Shown: positions 51,995 to 62,096, counted from the first letter of the stretch. The stretch: 64,000 bases of DNA from Azonexus sp. (GCF_030824335.1 NZ_JAVBXX010000004.1:23052-87051); one strand, 5' to 3'. Notes: generated from the sequence alone by a model not told the origin. Numbers and translations: made by a program.

Positions 51995-54274
51995 TCAAGA
52001 GGCATCCACGACAGTCAAGGCCGTCATATTGACGATGCGGCGCACCGTGGCCGTTGGCGTCAGGATGTTCACCGGCTTGGCCGCGCCGAGCAAAATCGGT
52101 CCGACCGTCAGGTTGTCACCGGCTGCCACCTTGAGCAGATTGAATGAAATATTGGCTGCATCCAGCGTCGGCATGATCAGCAGATTGGCCTGCCCCTTGA
52201 GCCGCGAGTTCGGGAAAGCCGCCAAACGGATTTGCTCGTCAAGCGCGGCGTCGCCGTGCATTTCACCTTCCACCTCAAGATCCGGCGCCCGACGCTGCAA
52301 CTGGGCCAGCACTTCGCGCATCTTGAGCGAGGTGGGCGTGTCCTGGGTACCGAAGGTGGAGTGCGACAGCAATGCCAGCTTGGGCTGAATGCCGAAATTA
52401 CGAATCTCTTCGGCTGCCAGCAGGGCCATATCGGTCAGTTGCTCGGCCGTCGGATCGTAATTGACGTAGGTATCACCAATGAACACCGTCCGACCCGGCA
52501 GCATCAGCAGATTCATTGCGTAATAGCGATCCAGCTCAGGACGGGTGCCGATCACACTCTGCACATACTCACGGTGCGTATCGTGGCGACCGAAGGTACC
52601 GCAGATCAAGCCATCGGCGTAACCCAGACGGACCATCAGTGCACCGTACAAGGTATTGCGGCGACGCACCTCGCGGCGGGCGTAATCCGGCGAAACGCCC
52701 TGGCGCTCCATGATCCCGTGGTAGGTCGTCCAGAATTCCTCGTAGTGTTCGTCGAAGAAAGTACTGTTGTCGGAGTGGACCACCTCGAAATCTTCGCCTT
52801 CGCGAATCCGCAAGCCGGCTTCTTCGATGCGGCGATTGATCTCGGCATGGCGGCCGATCAGAATCGGTCGGGCAATACCTTCGTCACGCACTACCTGCAC
52901 GGCACGCAAGACGCGTTCATCTTCACCTTCGGCAAACACGATGCGCTTGGGTGCCAGCTTGGCCTGCGAGAAAACCGGCTTCATGATCATGCCGGAGTGG
53001 TAAACAAATTCGTTCAAGCCCTGGATGTAGGCATCCCAATCCTTGATCGGCCGGGTGGCAACCCCTGACTCCATGCCGGCCCGGGCGACCGCCGGGGCAA
53101 TCTTGACGATCAGGCGGTGATCGAACGGTTTGGGAATCAGGTACTCCGGACCAAATCCGGAAATTTTCTCGCCATAGGCGGAAGCAACGACTTCCGACTG
53201 TTCGGCCCGCGCCAACTCGGCAATCGCCTTGACCGCCGCCATTTTCATTTCTTCGGTGATCGTCGTCGCACCCACATCGAGTGCGCCACGGAAGATGAAC
53301 GGGAAGCAAAGTACGTTATTCACCTGATTCGGATAATCTGAACGGCCGGTACAGATGATGGCGTCGTCACGCACGCTCTTGACCAACTCGGGCGTGATTT
53401 CCGGCGTCGGATTGGCCAAGGCCATGACCAAAGGCTTCGCCGCCATTTTGGCCACCATTTCCGGCTTCAGCACGCCGCCAGCCGACAAACCGAGGAAGAC
53501 GTCCGCATCGGCGATTACCTCACCGAGCGTCCTGGCGTCAGTCACCTTGGCGTAGCGCGCCTTGATCTCGTCCATCTCTTCGACGCGACCTTCATAGACC
53601 ACGCCCTTGATATCGGTAACCCAGATGTTCTCAACCGGCGCGCCGAGCATGACCAGCAAGTCAAGACAAGCCAGGGCCGCAGCACCGGCACCGGACGTGA
53701 CGATTTTTACGGTCGACAGGTCTTTACCGATCAAATGCAGGCCATTCAGGATGGCTGCACCAACCACAATGGCCGTGCCGTGCTGGTCATCGTGGAAGAC
53801 AGGAATTTTCATCCGTTCGCGCAGTTTCTTTTCGATGTAGAAACACTCAGGCGCCTTGATGTCTTCCAGATTGATGCCGCCGAAGGTTGGCTCCAGCGAG
53901 GCGATGGTATCGATCAGCTTGTCCGGATCGCGCTCGTCGATTTCCAGGTCGAACACATCGATATTGGCAAATTTCTTGAACAGAACGCCCTTGCCTTCCA
54001 TCACCGGCTTGGCTGCCAGCGGACCAATGGCCCCAAGACCCAGCACCGCAGTGCCGTTGGTGATCACACCAACCAGATTGGCCCGCGAAGTCAGGGTGCT
54101 GACTTCGGCCGGATCGGCGACGATTTCCTCGCACGCGAAGGCGACGCCTGGCGAATACGCCATCGACAGATCATACTGATTGGTCAACTGCTTGATCGGT
54201 GTTACCGCGATTTTGCCCGGCTTCGGCTCGCGATGGTAATAGAGAGCGGCTTCGCGCAATTGTCTGGGATCCAT
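51995..54274 (-). CDS. maeB: NADP-dependent malic enzyme with phosphotransacetylase-like domain
   Basis: 759 residues. The N-terminal malic enzyme domain (about 1-430) has [27 protein letters not shown] (metal and Lys/Asp catalysis) and the dinucleotide fold [11 protein letters not shown]. The C-terminal domain (about 430-759) is phosphotransacetylase-like and regulates the enzyme through acetyl-CoA. This two-domain layout is that of MaeB. It converts malate to pyruvate with NADPH. It lies divergent from pckG, so the two anaplerotic enzymes share an upstream region. Confidence 0.95.
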   Translation of the reverse strand: MDPRQLREAALYYHREPKPGKIAVTPIKQLTNQYDLSMAYSPGVAFACEEIVADPAEVSTLTSRANLVGVITNGTAVLGLGAIGPLAAKPVMEGKGVLFKKFANIDVFDLEIDERDPDKLIDTIASLEPTFGGINLEDIKAPECFYIEKKLRERMKIPVFHDDQHGTAIVVGAAILNGLHLIGKDLSTVKIVTSGAGAAALACLDLLVMLGAPVENIWVTDIKGVVYEGRVEEMDEIKARYAKVTDARTLGEVIADADVFLGLSAGGVLKPEMVAKMAAKPLVMALANPTPEITPELVKSVRDDAIICTGRSDYPNQVNNVLCFPFIFRGALDVGATTITEEMKMAAVKAIAELARAEQSEVVASAYGEKISGFGPEYLIPKPFDHRLIVKIAPAVARAGMESGVATRPIKDWDAYIQGLNEFVYHSGMIMKPVFSQAKLAPKRIVFAEGEDERVLRAVQVVRDEGIARPILIGRHAEINRRIEEAGLRIREGEDFEVVHSDNSTFFDEHYEEFWTTYHGIMERQGVSPDYARREVRRRNTLYGALMVRLGYADGLICGTFGRHDTHREYVQSVIGTRPELDRYYAMNLLMLPGRTVFIGDTYVNYDPTAEQLTDMALLAAEEIRNFGIQPKLALLSHSTFGTQDTPTSLKMREVLAQLQRRAPDLEVEGEMHGDAALDEQIRLAAFPNSRLKGQANLLIMPTLDAANISFNLLKVAAGDNLTVGPILLGAAKPVNILTPTATVRRIVNMTALTVVDAS

Positions 54275-54518
54275 GTCTTCCTCCGTTTTGTATCGTGAAA
54301 TACGGTTTTGGGATGCGATAAATTATAGCACGCAGCACATTCTGGCCAGCATTTCGGACATCACTTAGACATTGAAAGTCAAGTAGATGTTTACCCCCGA
54401 TTAAGGCATAATTACGGGCTTCCCAGCCGACGGCCCCTCGCCGCTCAAGTCTTGGTGGCAGCTCCCGGCGACTGGCGTGAAACCTAGCTATTTCAGTAAC
54501 TTAGAGAGAGACACCGCC
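54275..54518. promoter_or_regulatory. Divergent promoter region maeB/pckG
   Basis: 244 bp without a gene. AT-rich around 54300-54330 (GATAAATTATAGCA) and near 54380-54415. Both start codons have purine-rich upstream sequences (AGAGAGAG for pckG, GGAGGA complement for maeB). No named operator recognised. Confidence 0.5.
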
Positions 54519-56363
54519 ATGACCGCACCGCTGAATGCACCTGCCTACGTCAAACACGAAGGCCTGAAAAAATGGGTCGCAGAGATTGCCGCGCTGACCC
54601 AGCCAGACAAAATTCACTGGGCTGACGGATCGCAGGAAGAGTATGACCGCCTGTGTGCCGAAATGGTAGAAGCCGGCACGCTGATCAAGCTGAACCCGGC
54701 CAAGCGTCCGAATTCCTACCTGGCCTTCTCCGACCCGTCCGATGTGGCACGCGTCGAAGACCGCACCTACATCTGCTCGGCCAACAAGGAAGATGCCGGC
54801 CCGACCAATAACTGGGAAGAGCCTGCCGTCATGCGCGAAACGCTGAATGGCCTGTTCAAGGGCTGCATGAAGGGTCGCACGATGTATGTGATCCCGTTCA
54901 GCATGGGTCCGCTTGGTTCGCCAATCGCCCATATCGGTTTCGAAATTACCGACTCCGCCTACGTCGTCACCAACATGCGCACGATGACCCGCATGGGCAA
55001 GGCCGTCTTCGACGTGCTCGGCAGCGATGGCGAATTCGTCCCCTGCATCCATACCGTCGGCGCCCCGCTCGAACCGGGCCAGCAGGACAGCAAATGGCCG
55101 TGCAACCCGACCGTCAAGTACATCGTGCATTACCCGGAAACCCGCGAAATCTGGTCCTACGGTTCCGGTTACGGCGGCAACGCCCTGCTCGGCAAGAAGT
55201 GCTTTGCGCTGCGCATCGCTTCCAACATGGCGCGCGAACAGGGCTGGCTGGCTGAACACATGCTCATCCTCGGCGTCGAATCGCCGGAAGGTGAAAAGAC
55301 CTACGTCGCTGCCGCTTTCCCGTCGGCCTGCGGCAAGACCAACTTCGCCATGCTGATTCCGCCGAAGACCCTCGACGGCTGGAAAATCACCACCATCGGC
55401 GACGACATCGCCTGGATCAAGCCGCGTGTCGACAAGGACGGCGTCACCCGTTTCTACGCCATCAACCCGGAAGCAGGCTTCTTCGGCGTCGCACCGGGTA
55501 CCAGCGAAAAGACCAACTTCAACGCGCTGGCGACGTTGAAGGAAAACATCATCTTCACCAACGTCGCACTGACCGACGACGGCGACGTGTGGTGGGAAGG
55601 CCTGACCAAGGAAGCCCCGGCGCACCTGATCGACTGGCAGGGCAAGGATTGGACGCCGGAAGACGGCAAGGCCGGCAAGAAAGCCGCCCACGCCAATTCG
55701 CGTTTCACCGCGCCGGCCAGCCAGTGCCCATCGGTTGACGAAGCCTGGGAAGATCCGGCCGGCGTGCCGATCTCGGCCTTCATCTTCGGCGGCCGTCGTG
55801 CCACCACCGTGCCGCTGGTGTACCAAGCCTTCAACTGGAACTACGGCGTCTACATGGCTGCCACCCTCGGTTCCGAAACCACTGCCGCCGCCTTCGGCCA
55901 GCAGGGTGTCGTGCGCCGCGATCCGTTCGCCATGCTGCCGTTCTGCGGCTACCACATGGGCGACTACTTCAACCATTGGCTGAAGATGGGCAAGACCGTC
56001 GATGCCACGCCGAAGATCTTCTGCGTCAACTGGTTCCGCATGGACAAGGACGGCAACTTCATGTGGCCGGGCTTCGGCGACAACATGCGCGTGCTGAAGT
56101 GGATCGTTCAGCGTTGCAAGGGCACCGTGGCCGCCAAGGAAACCGTGCTCGGCTGGATGCCGAAGTTCGAGGATATCGACTGGAACGGCCTGGAAATCGA
56201 CAAGGGCGACTTCGAAGCGCTGACCACCATCGACGCCGACGCTTGGAAGGCCGAACTGGCCGGCCACAAGGAATGGTTCGACAAGATGGGCGAGAAGATG
56301 CCGCGCGAACTCGTGCTCAAGCGCGAACTGTTCGAAATGGGCATTTTCAAGGACGCTGCTTGA
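54519..56363 (+). CDS. pckG: Phosphoenolpyruvate carboxykinase (GTP)
   Basis: 614 residues, the standard length of the GTP-type enzyme. Visible signatures: [13 protein letters not shown] (substrate lid), [13 protein letters not shown] (P-loop with reactive Cys), the metal site in TIGDDIAW and [13 protein letters not shown], and [11 protein letters not shown]. It converts oxaloacetate to PEP for gluconeogenesis. ATG 54519 follows AGAGAGAG; an in-frame ATG at 54477 would add 14 unrelated residues. A terminator follows. Confidence 0.97.
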   Translation: MTAPLNAPAYVKHEGLKKWVAEIAALTQPDKIHWADGSQEEYDRLCAEMVEAGTLIKLNPAKRPNSYLAFSDPSDVARVEDRTYICSANKEDAGPTNNWEEPAVMRETLNGLFKGCMKGRTMYVIPFSMGPLGSPIAHIGFEITDSAYVVTNMRTMTRMGKAVFDVLGSDGEFVPCIHTVGAPLEPGQQDSKWPCNPTVKYIVHYPETREIWSYGSGYGGNALLGKKCFALRIASNMAREQGWLAEHMLILGVESPEGEKTYVAAAFPSACGKTNFAMLIPPKTLDGWKITTIGDDIAWIKPRVDKDGVTRFYAINPEAGFFGVAPGTSEKTNFNALATLKENIIFTNVALTDDGDVWWEGLTKEAPAHLIDWQGKDWTPEDGKAGKKAAHANSRFTAPASQCPSVDEAWEDPAGVPISAFIFGGRRATTVPLVYQAFNWNYGVYMAATLGSETTAAAFGQQGVVRRDPFAMLPFCGYHMGDYFNHWLKMGKTVDATPKIFCVNWFRMDKDGNFMWPGFGDNMRVLKWIVQRCKGTVAAKETVLGWMPKFEDIDWNGLEIDKGDFEALTTIDADAWKAELAGHKEWFDKMGEKMPRELVLKRELFEMGIFKDAA

Positions 56364-56385
56364 TCCTAGCCTGAGCCAGGATCAC

Positions 56386-56420
56386 ACGGCCACCGAGGTG
56401 ACAAACCCGGTGGCCGTTTT
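56386..56420 (+). terminator. Rho-independent terminator of pckG
   Basis: ACGGCCACC (56386-56394) pairs perfectly with GGTGGCCGT (56409-56417), followed by T's. It ends 15 bp before the aminotransferase ATG. Confidence 0.9.
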
Positions 56421-56435
56421 ACTTTGGAGAATCGC

Positions 56436-57680
56436 ATGCTGCGTTCCGCCGCCCGTCTGGCTGATATCGAGCCCTTCCACGTCGTCGAACTGCTGACCCG
56501 CGCCCGCCAACTGGAAGCTGAAGGCCGCGACATCATCCACATGGAAATCGGCGAACCGGACTTCCCGACGCCCGAGCCTATCGTCAATGCTGCGGTCGAC
56601 GCGATCAAAAGCGGAAAAACCCTGTACACCCAGGCGCTCGGCCTGCCCGAACTGCGCGCCGCGATCAGCGATTTCTACTGCCAGCGCTACGGCGTCAGCG
56701 TGCCGGCCGCCCGCATCGCCATCACCAACGGCGCCTCCGGCGCACTCAATCTGGCCTTCGCCTGCCTCGCCGATCCCGGCAGCGAATGGCTGCTGACCGA
56801 CCCCGGTTACCCGTGCAACCGGCACATTTTGCGTACCTACGAAGGTCGACCGCAGTCGATTGCCGTCGGCCCGGAGAGCAATTTCCAGCCGACCGCGGCG
56901 CAGGTCAGCGCGGCCTGGAATGAACGCACAGCAGGCCTGCTCGTCGCCTCACCGGCCAACCCGACTGGAACCTTGCTAACGCTGCCCGAGATCGCCGCGC
57001 TAGCCGACGTCTGCCGTCAGAACAACGGTCATTTCCTGGTCGACGAGATTTATCACGGCCTGACGTACGCCCCGTCCCCCAAGGGGACTTGCTTCGCGGC
57101 GAAGGAAATCCCCTTGGGGGGCACCCGATCCAATAGGGAGAGCGCCCCCGGTTTCGCCGCAGAAACCACCGCCTGCAGCGCAGGCGACGACATCTGGGTG
57201 ATCAACAGCTTCTCGAAGTATTTCCAGATGACCGGCTGGCGGCTGGGCTGGATGGTGATCCCGGAAGCCTTTGTCCGCGATGTCGAGAAACTGGCACAAA
57301 ACCTTGTGCTTTGTGCGTCGACGCCGGCGCAATACGCCGCGCTCGCCGCCTTCCAGCCGGAAACCATTGCCATCCTTGAGGAACGCCGGGCCGAATTCCG
57401 CCGCCGCAGGGACTTTCTGGCGCCGGCACTGGAAGCCATCGGCTTCCGCGTCACCGCCCGGCCGGAAGGCGCTTTTTACCTGTATTGCGACTGCTCGGCG
57501 CTGGCCGCCGACAGCTTCACGCTGGCCCGCGACCTGCTCGAAAAAACGGGTGTTGCGGCAACACCGGGGCTGGATTTCGGCAGCAACGCGCCGGAAAAAC
57601 ACATCCGCTTCGCCTATACCACCGGCGTCGACCGGCTGGCCGAGGCGGTCGAACGCCTACGCCGCTACTTCGGGCGGTAG
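56436..57680 (+). CDS. Class I/II PLP-dependent aminotransferase with repeat-derived insertion
   Basis: 414 residues of the aspartate/alanine aminotransferase fold: MEIGEPDFPTPEP, NGASGALN, SPANPTG, DEIYHGLTY and the PLP Lys in NSFSKYFQMTGWRLGW. Between DEIYHGLTY and DDIWVINSFSK sits an extra stretch of about 35 residues (SPKGTCFAAKEIPLGG...) that homologues lack. At the DNA level it is a palindromic repeat (57075-57121) read in frame. GGAGAATCGC precedes the chosen ATG. The amino donor is unknown; the insertion is on a loop beside the active site and may affect activity. Confidence 0.87.
   Translation: MLRSAARLADIEPFHVVELLTRARQLEAEGRDIIHMEIGEPDFPTPEPIVNAAVDAIKSGKTLYTQALGLPELRAAISDFYCQRYGVSVPAARIAITNGASGALNLAFACLADPGSEWLLTDPGYPCNRHILRTYEGRPQSIAVGPESNFQPTAAQVSAAWNERTAGLLVASPANPTGTLLTLPEIAALADVCRQNNGHFLVDEIYHGLTYAPSPKGTCFAAKEIPLGGTRSNRESAPGFAAETTACSAGDDIWVINSFSKYFQMTGWRLGWMVIPEAFVRDVEKLAQNLVLCASTPAQYAALAAFQPETIAILEERRAEFRRRRDFLAPALEAIGFRVTARPEGAFYLYCDCSALAADSFTLARDLLEKTGVAATPGLDFGSNAPEKHIRFAYTTGVDRLAEAVERLRRYFGR
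56591..56620 (+). repeat. Uptake-like repeat (best copy)
   Basis: Exact TGCGGTCGAC; AAAA at +16 and AAAAA at +24, the clearest two-tract copy in the window. Inside the aminotransferase gene, sense. Confidence 0.7.
56825..56854 (-). repeat. Uptake-like repeat
   Basis: Exact TGCGGTCGAC on the minus strand; AAAAT at +24. Second copy in the aminotransferase gene, opposite orientation. Confidence 0.66.
57075..57121. repeat. REP-like palindromic element inside the aminotransferase gene
   Basis: TCCCCCAAGGGGA (57075-57087) and TCCCCTTGGGGGG (57109-57121) are inverted, with a nested CTTCGC/GCGAAG stem between them. Elements of this form are usually intergenic in betaproteobacteria. Here it is translated in frame without a stop. 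Confidence 0.8.
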
Positions 57681-58310
57681 GGCGAGATCGGGATAACGGG
57701 CAGCAACGGCCACCCAGTCGAAATATGGGCCGGGGTCGCTCTTGCGTCCCGGCGCGATATCGCTATGGCCGGCAATTGCGGCAATCGGGTAGCGCTGGCG
57801 CAAGGCATCGATCAAACACCACAGCGCCGCGTACTGGGCATCGGTGAACGGCTGCTCATCGCAGCCTTCGAGCTCGATGCCGACCGAGAAATCATTGCAG
57901 TTGTCGCGCCCGCACCAGTCTGAACGACCGGCGTGCCAGGCGCGCTGGTCACAACCGACGAACTGGACGATGCGTCCACCGCGCCTGACGTAGAAATGCG
58001 CCGATACCTGCAAACTGGAAATTTCGGAAAAATACGGGTGGACCGCAGCATCGAGCCGGTTCAGGAAAAAATCCTCGACCCAGTCGCCACCGAACTCACC
58101 CGGCGGCAGGCTGATGTTGTGGATGACGACCAGCGACACCGCCGCCCCCTGCGGCCGCGCGCCAAAATTGGGCGATGGCAGGTGGTCGACCGTGGGACCA
58201 GCAGTTGTTTTTGTGGCCGTAGCAAGCCAGCCTCTGGCCAGCCAAGGCTGCGCCACACCGCGCTTTGCCGGTCTGCCCGTTCTGTGCCGGCGCCTTGCTG
58301 CTCGCGTCAC
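57657..58310 (-). CDS. ampD: 1,6-anhydro-N-acetylmuramyl-L-alanine amidase AmpD
   Basis: 217 residues with the amidase_2 fold: VVIHNISLPP (zinc His), SAHFYVRRGG, FSVGIELEG and AGHSDIAPGRKSDPG (zinc His/Asp and catalytic Lys). AmpD is cytoplasmic and recycles muropeptides. The first 45 residues are extra compared with E. coli AmpD (183 residues) and basic. Its ATG overlaps the pilR stop (ATGA); its 3' end overlaps the convergent aminotransferase by 24 bp. Confidence 0.92.
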   Translation of the reverse strand: MTRAARRRHRTGRPAKRGVAQPWLARGWLATATKTTAGPTVDHLPSPNFGARPQGAAVSLVVIHNISLPPGEFGGDWVEDFFLNRLDAAVHPYFSEISSLQVSAHFYVRRGGRIVQFVGCDQRAWHAGRSDWCGRDNCNDFSVGIELEGCDEQPFTDAQYAALWCLIDALRQRYPIAAIAGHSDIAPGRKSDPGPYFDWVAVAARYPDLALPPEVAA

Positions 58311-59653
58311 TCGATGCCCAATCGTTCCAGTCGGTAACGCAGCGAGCGGAAAGTGACGCCCAGCAGGCGAGCCGCCGCTGTCCGGTTGCCTTCCGTCTTC
58401 TGCAAGGCTTCGAGGATGGCCTGCCGTTCGAGTCGATTCAGGTAATCGTCCAGCGTTTCGCTGCCGCGCCCTTGCAAATCGCCGCTGCCCATTTCGTCAG
58501 GTTCGAGATGCAGATCATCGGCTTCGATCAAATCACCGGCACACAGGGCGGTTGCCCGCTCGAGGATGTTCTCCAGCTCACGCACGTTGCCCGGAAAGGA
58601 ATAAAGCTGCAGCGCCTTGATGGCATCAGGGGAAAGCCTTGGTGGTGCCTCACCGCACAGTTTGCCCAGCACGCTGTCGACCAGCGGCACGATGTCTTCC
58701 ATGCGTTCGCGCAGCGGCGGCATGCGCAACTCGATGACGTTGAGCCGGTAATACAGATCCTGGCGAAAGCTTCCCTTGTCGACACAGTCACGCAAATTGC
58801 GGTGGGTAGCGCAGATGATGCGCATATCGACCGCTTCTTCCGTGACGTTCCCCACCTTGCGCACGCGTTTTTCCTGGATCGCCCGGAGCAATTTGACCTG
58901 CATGGCCAGCGGCAGATCGGCCACCTCGTCGAGAAACAGCGTGCCGCCATTGGCCGCCTGGAAGAAGCCGTCGCGATCGCTTTCCGCCCCGGTAAAGGCG
59001 CCTTTGCGATAGCCGAAAAATTCGCTTTCCATCAGGTTTTCCGGGATCGCACCGCAATTGACCGGGACAAAGGGGCCGCTGCTACGGGCGCTGCGCGCAT
59101 GAATCAGGCGAGCCGCCAGTTCCTTGCCGCTGCCCGACTCGCCGGAGATGTAAATCGGCGCCTGACTGCGCGCCAGTTTTTCGATCATCTCGCGCACTTG
59201 CTGCATGCACGAGGATTCTCCGGTCAACGCCCGCAAAGCGCTGTTTTCCACGGCACTGTCCGGCAAACGCAAGGCCGACTTGACCAAGGCGCGCAACTGT
59301 TCGAGCCCGACCGGCTTGGCCAGGTAATCGAATGCCCCGGCCTTCAGTGCGGCAACCGCATTGCCGGCGCTACCGAAGGCGGTAATCACGGCAACCGGGG
59401 TTTGCGGATAATGCTCGCTGATGTGGCGAACGATCTCCAGCCCCTCGCCATCCGGCAGACGCATGTCGGTCAGGCATAACTGGAAGCTGCCGGCAGCCAG
59501 CGCCGCCTGTGCTTCGGCAACCGATCCAGCACACTCCGCCGCCAGCCCCATGCGGGACAGGGTCAGGTCGATCAATTCGCGGATATCCGCTTCGTCATCG
59601 ACGACCAGAATACGATTCAACTCGCCACGCGGGCGCCGATCACTGCGATTCAC
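58307..59653 (-). CDS. pilR: Sigma-54 response regulator PilR
   Basis: 448 residues: receiver (ILVVDDEADIRELI, Asp in CLTDMRLPDGEG), AAA+ domain (GESGSGKE, GAFTGA, GTLFLDEVA), and a Fis-type helix-turn-helix (NRTAAARLLGVTFRSLRYRLERL). It activates pilin transcription with PilS. The GTG at 59653 overlaps the pilS stop (GTGA), which is why I chose it over GTG 59659. Followed directly by ampD. Confidence 0.93.
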   Translation of the reverse strand: MNRSDRRPRGELNRILVVDDEADIRELIDLTLSRMGLAAECAGSVAEAQAALAAGSFQLCLTDMRLPDGEGLEIVRHISEHYPQTPVAVITAFGSAGNAVAALKAGAFDYLAKPVGLEQLRALVKSALRLPDSAVENSALRALTGESSCMQQVREMIEKLARSQAPIYISGESGSGKELAARLIHARSARSSGPFVPVNCGAIPENLMESEFFGYRKGAFTGAESDRDGFFQAANGGTLFLDEVADLPLAMQVKLLRAIQEKRVRKVGNVTEEAVDMRIICATHRNLRDCVDKGSFRQDLYYRLNVIELRMPPLRERMEDIVPLVDSVLGKLCGEAPPRLSPDAIKALQLYSFPGNVRELENILERATALCAGDLIEADDLHLEPDEMGSGDLQGRGSETLDDYLNRLERQAILEALQKTEGNRTAAARLLGVTFRSLRYRLERLGIE

Positions 59654-61230
59654 GGACACGTATCGTTTCTCCCGACAACTATGAAATGACCACCGCTCGC
59701 CTCGGTATTCAGGCTCAGGGATGCGCCGTTGGCCCCGCACAATTCGCGGGCAATGAACAAGCCCAGCCCGGTTCCCTGATGGTGCGTGGTGAAAAACGGC
59801 TCGAAAACCTGATCGTACATTTCCACCGGCACGCCAGGCCCGTCATCGGCCACATGCAATTCTACCCGGCCGTTGCTCCGTGCCCAGCGAGCGCTGATCC
59901 GCACCGCACCAGCGCTGCGCGATGAATGACGCAGCCCGTTGCTGACCAGATTCCACAACACCTGATGCAGGTGTGCCCGATCAAAACACAAGGTCAGGTC
60001 ATCCGGCACGTCGATCACGATGGTTTCGGCCGGCAAATTCTCGCTGGAGAGCAGGTCGACCGCAAAAATATCGCAAAAGCCATGCAAGGCAATGCGATCA
60101 AGTCTCGGCTGAGTCTGCCGGCCCAATTCCAGGACATCGCCAACAATCCGGTTCAGACGCGCCGTGTTATCGCCGATGATGCGCAGCAAGCGGTCGGATA
60201 TTTCGCCGCGCCGCTCTTCCTTGAGCAACTCACCCGCATGGCTGATGGCCGACAGCGGATTGCGTATTTCATGCGCAATGCTGGCGGTCAACCGCCCCAA
60301 GGATGCCAGTTTGAGCTGTTTGGCGCGCTCCTTGATGCGCCCCATGTCCTCGACAAAAACCAGTACCTCGCCATCCGAACTGGCGGTCGACTCGAAACGG
60401 GCACTCAATTCGGTGTTACCGGCACCCTGCAGCATGACACTGTCGGTACTGCTGCCGGCCCGCCAACTGGCAAGGGCTGCAGCCAACGGCGGCGCATGCG
60501 TGGCGAGATCGCCCCCCTCGGCCGGCAAATTCAGCAGATACGCCGCCATCGGGTTATGCCGCACGATTTCCCCTTCGCGGGAGACGATCAGCACCCCATC
60601 CTGCATGCGCTCGACCACTCGCTGACTGATACGTATCTGATTATCCAGCGCGATACCGCGGCGACGCGCCAACTCTTCATTGACCATCACACGCTGACCG
60701 AGCAGACGGGCCAGCACGGCAGTCGCGAAATACGCGGCGGAGATGAATCCGGCTTGCACGATGCTACCGGGATTCAAGCCATGCCGCAGGATGCCAAGGG
60801 TCTGGACGGACAAGGCGGCCAGCGTCGCCAACGCGGCATAAAACAGGACCAGACGCCCCTGCCCGACCAGACTGGCTGCCGCCAGCGAAACCAGCAGGAT
60901 CAGGCCCAAACCACTACTCACCCCGCCGGCAAGGTACATCAGCGTATTGATGACCACCACATCGACCAGTACCTGTGTCGACAATTGCAGATTGAAATGC
61001 TGTTGCCAGAGTCGCGCCAGCAATATCCCGATAGCGCTTGCCGCAATGTAGGCACCGACCATGCCAAAGCTGAGCGCCGATGGCAGCAGGTTCAGGCGCA
61101 GCATCCAGTCATTGGGAAAAAACAGGGCCAGCAAAGACAGGCTGGCCAGCAGCAGACGGTAAAGATTGAAATACTGGAACGACCGCCAGTTGGCCTCCCA
61201 GGTCGTAGACAGCCAGCCCTGCACCGTCAA
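59650..61230 (-). CDS. pilS: Sensor histidine kinase PilS
   Basis: 526 residues: six N-terminal transmembrane helices (about 22-185) with almost no periplasmic domain, a PAS domain (about 205-310), the H-box LTASIAHEIRNPLSAISHA and an ATPase domain (NLVSNGLRHS, DDGPGVP, GTGLGLFIA). This is the PilS layout, which senses membrane pilin. Coupled to pilR; its start overlaps the small upstream gene by 4 bp. Confidence 0.93.
   Translation of the reverse strand: MTVQGWLSTTWEANWRSFQYFNLYRLLLASLSLLALFFPNDWMLRLNLLPSALSFGMVGAYIAASAIGILLARLWQQHFNLQLSTQVLVDVVVINTLMYLAGGVSSGLGLILLVSLAAASLVGQGRLVLFYAALATLAALSVQTLGILRHGLNPGSIVQAGFISAAYFATAVLARLLGQRVMVNEELARRRGIALDNQIRISQRVVERMQDGVLIVSREGEIVRHNPMAAYLLNLPAEGGDLATHAPPLAAALASWRAGSSTDSVMLQGAGNTELSARFESTASSDGEVLVFVEDMGRIKERAKQLKLASLGRLTASIAHEIRNPLSAISHAGELLKEERRGEISDRLLRIIGDNTARLNRIVGDVLELGRQTQPRLDRIALHGFCDIFAVDLLSSENLPAETIVIDVPDDLTLCFDRAHLHQVLWNLVSNGLRHSSRSAGAVRISARWARSNGRVELHVADDGPGVPVEMYDQVFEPFFTTHHQGTGLGLFIARELCGANGASLSLNTEASGGHFIVVGRNDTCP
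60035..60064 (-). repeat. Uptake-like repeat
   Basis: Exact TGCGGTCGAC; AATTT at +25. Inside pilS. Confidence 0.6.
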
Positions 61231-61454
61231 CTCCCCTGGCGCTGCACCGCCCGCCGGTGGGCATCGTTGCAGAAATACCTTGCGCCATCGGCCAGTGCAT
61301 CGCTCTCCGGCAAATGCACCCCGCAGTGGGCGCAGGTCACCATGCGTTCGACCGGCGGATTGCGCCGGGCATCATCGCGCGGCGGCGTGGAACGCTTCTT
61401 CCAGGCCCACCAGACAATGGCAAAAAGAATCAACAACAGCAGATATTTCATCAT
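61227..61454 (-). CDS. Small PP0621-family protein with a Cys4-type knuckle
   Basis: 75 residues: one N-terminal transmembrane helix (MKYLLLLILFAIVWWAW) and a short cytoplasmic zinc-ribbon-like part with CAHC and a third Cys in YFCND followed by AHR. This is the PP0621 family, conserved next to pilS/pilR in betaproteobacteria. It overlaps pilS by 4 bp and is probably co-translated. Function unknown. Confidence 0.85.
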   Translation of the reverse strand: MMKYLLLLILFAIVWWAWKKRSTPPRDDARRNPPVERMVTCAHCGVHLPESDALADGARYFCNDAHRRAVQRQGS

Positions 61455-61466
61455 GATCGTGGCCGC

Positions 61467-62096
61467 TTACTGCGGCTGCTCCACCCATTCGATAATTGCC
61501 TGCCACTGTTCAAGATCCCGCTCGGCGCGCGAACGCGGCAGGTCGAAAATCGTCATGCCGGCAGCGGCAGCTTGCACATAGACCTGCGTATCGCGCAGGT
61601 AAGCCAGCACCGGCAGCTCGAAGGTGGCGAAAAACCGCTCCAGCTCGCCAGCCGCTCGCGTTCGCGCATCGACCCGCATGCCGATCACCGCCACATCGGC
61701 CTTGCCCTTGCGCACGGCTTTTTCATCGAGCAAGGCTTCGAGGAAATGCCGCGTTGCCCGCATGTCGAAAATCGATGGCTGGACCGGCACGATAACGCGT
61801 GTCGACAACTTCAGTACCTTGTCGAGCATCTTGCCGTGCAAACCGGCCGGCGTATCGAGCACGACATGCGAAATGCCCTTGGGCGGCCGGGCAATATTGT
61901 CCGGCCCGATATCCCAGGTTTCAATGGTTGGCAACTCGAACGGACGGGTGGCCAGCCACTCGCGCGACGATAACTGGCGATCAATATCGCCCAGCATCAC
62001 ATCATGGCCGCACGCCGCAAAATAACCTGCCAGATTGGTCGCCAGAGTGCTCTTGCCTGAGCCGCCCTTGGGATTGGCGACGAGAAAACCTTTCAT
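61467..62096 (-). CDS. ParA/MinD-family ATPase
   Basis: 209 residues with a deviant Walker A KGGSGKST, the Walker A' Asp in VMLGDIDRQLSS, and Walker B VVLDTPAG. A short ParA form without an N-terminal DNA-binding domain and without an adjacent parB, so likely an orphan that positions a cargo (poles, pili, carbon granules) rather than chromosomes. Coupled by a 4-bp overlap to the TAXI-family gene before it and just upstream of the pilSR unit. Confidence 0.88.
   Translation of the reverse strand: MKGFLVANPKGGSGKSTLATNLAGYFAACGHDVMLGDIDRQLSSREWLATRPFELPTIETWDIGPDNIARPPKGISHVVLDTPAGLHGKMLDKVLKLSTRVIVPVQPSIFDMRATRHFLEALLDEKAVRKGKADVAVIGMRVDARTRAAGELERFFATFELPVLAYLRDTQVYVQAAAAGMTIFDLPRSRAERDLEQWQAIIEWVEQPQ

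Noticed and set aside
54501..56267. A 588-codon open frame antisense to pckG
   Set aside because: It mirrors the highly biased codon use of pckG, has no family resemblance and no ribosome-binding site.
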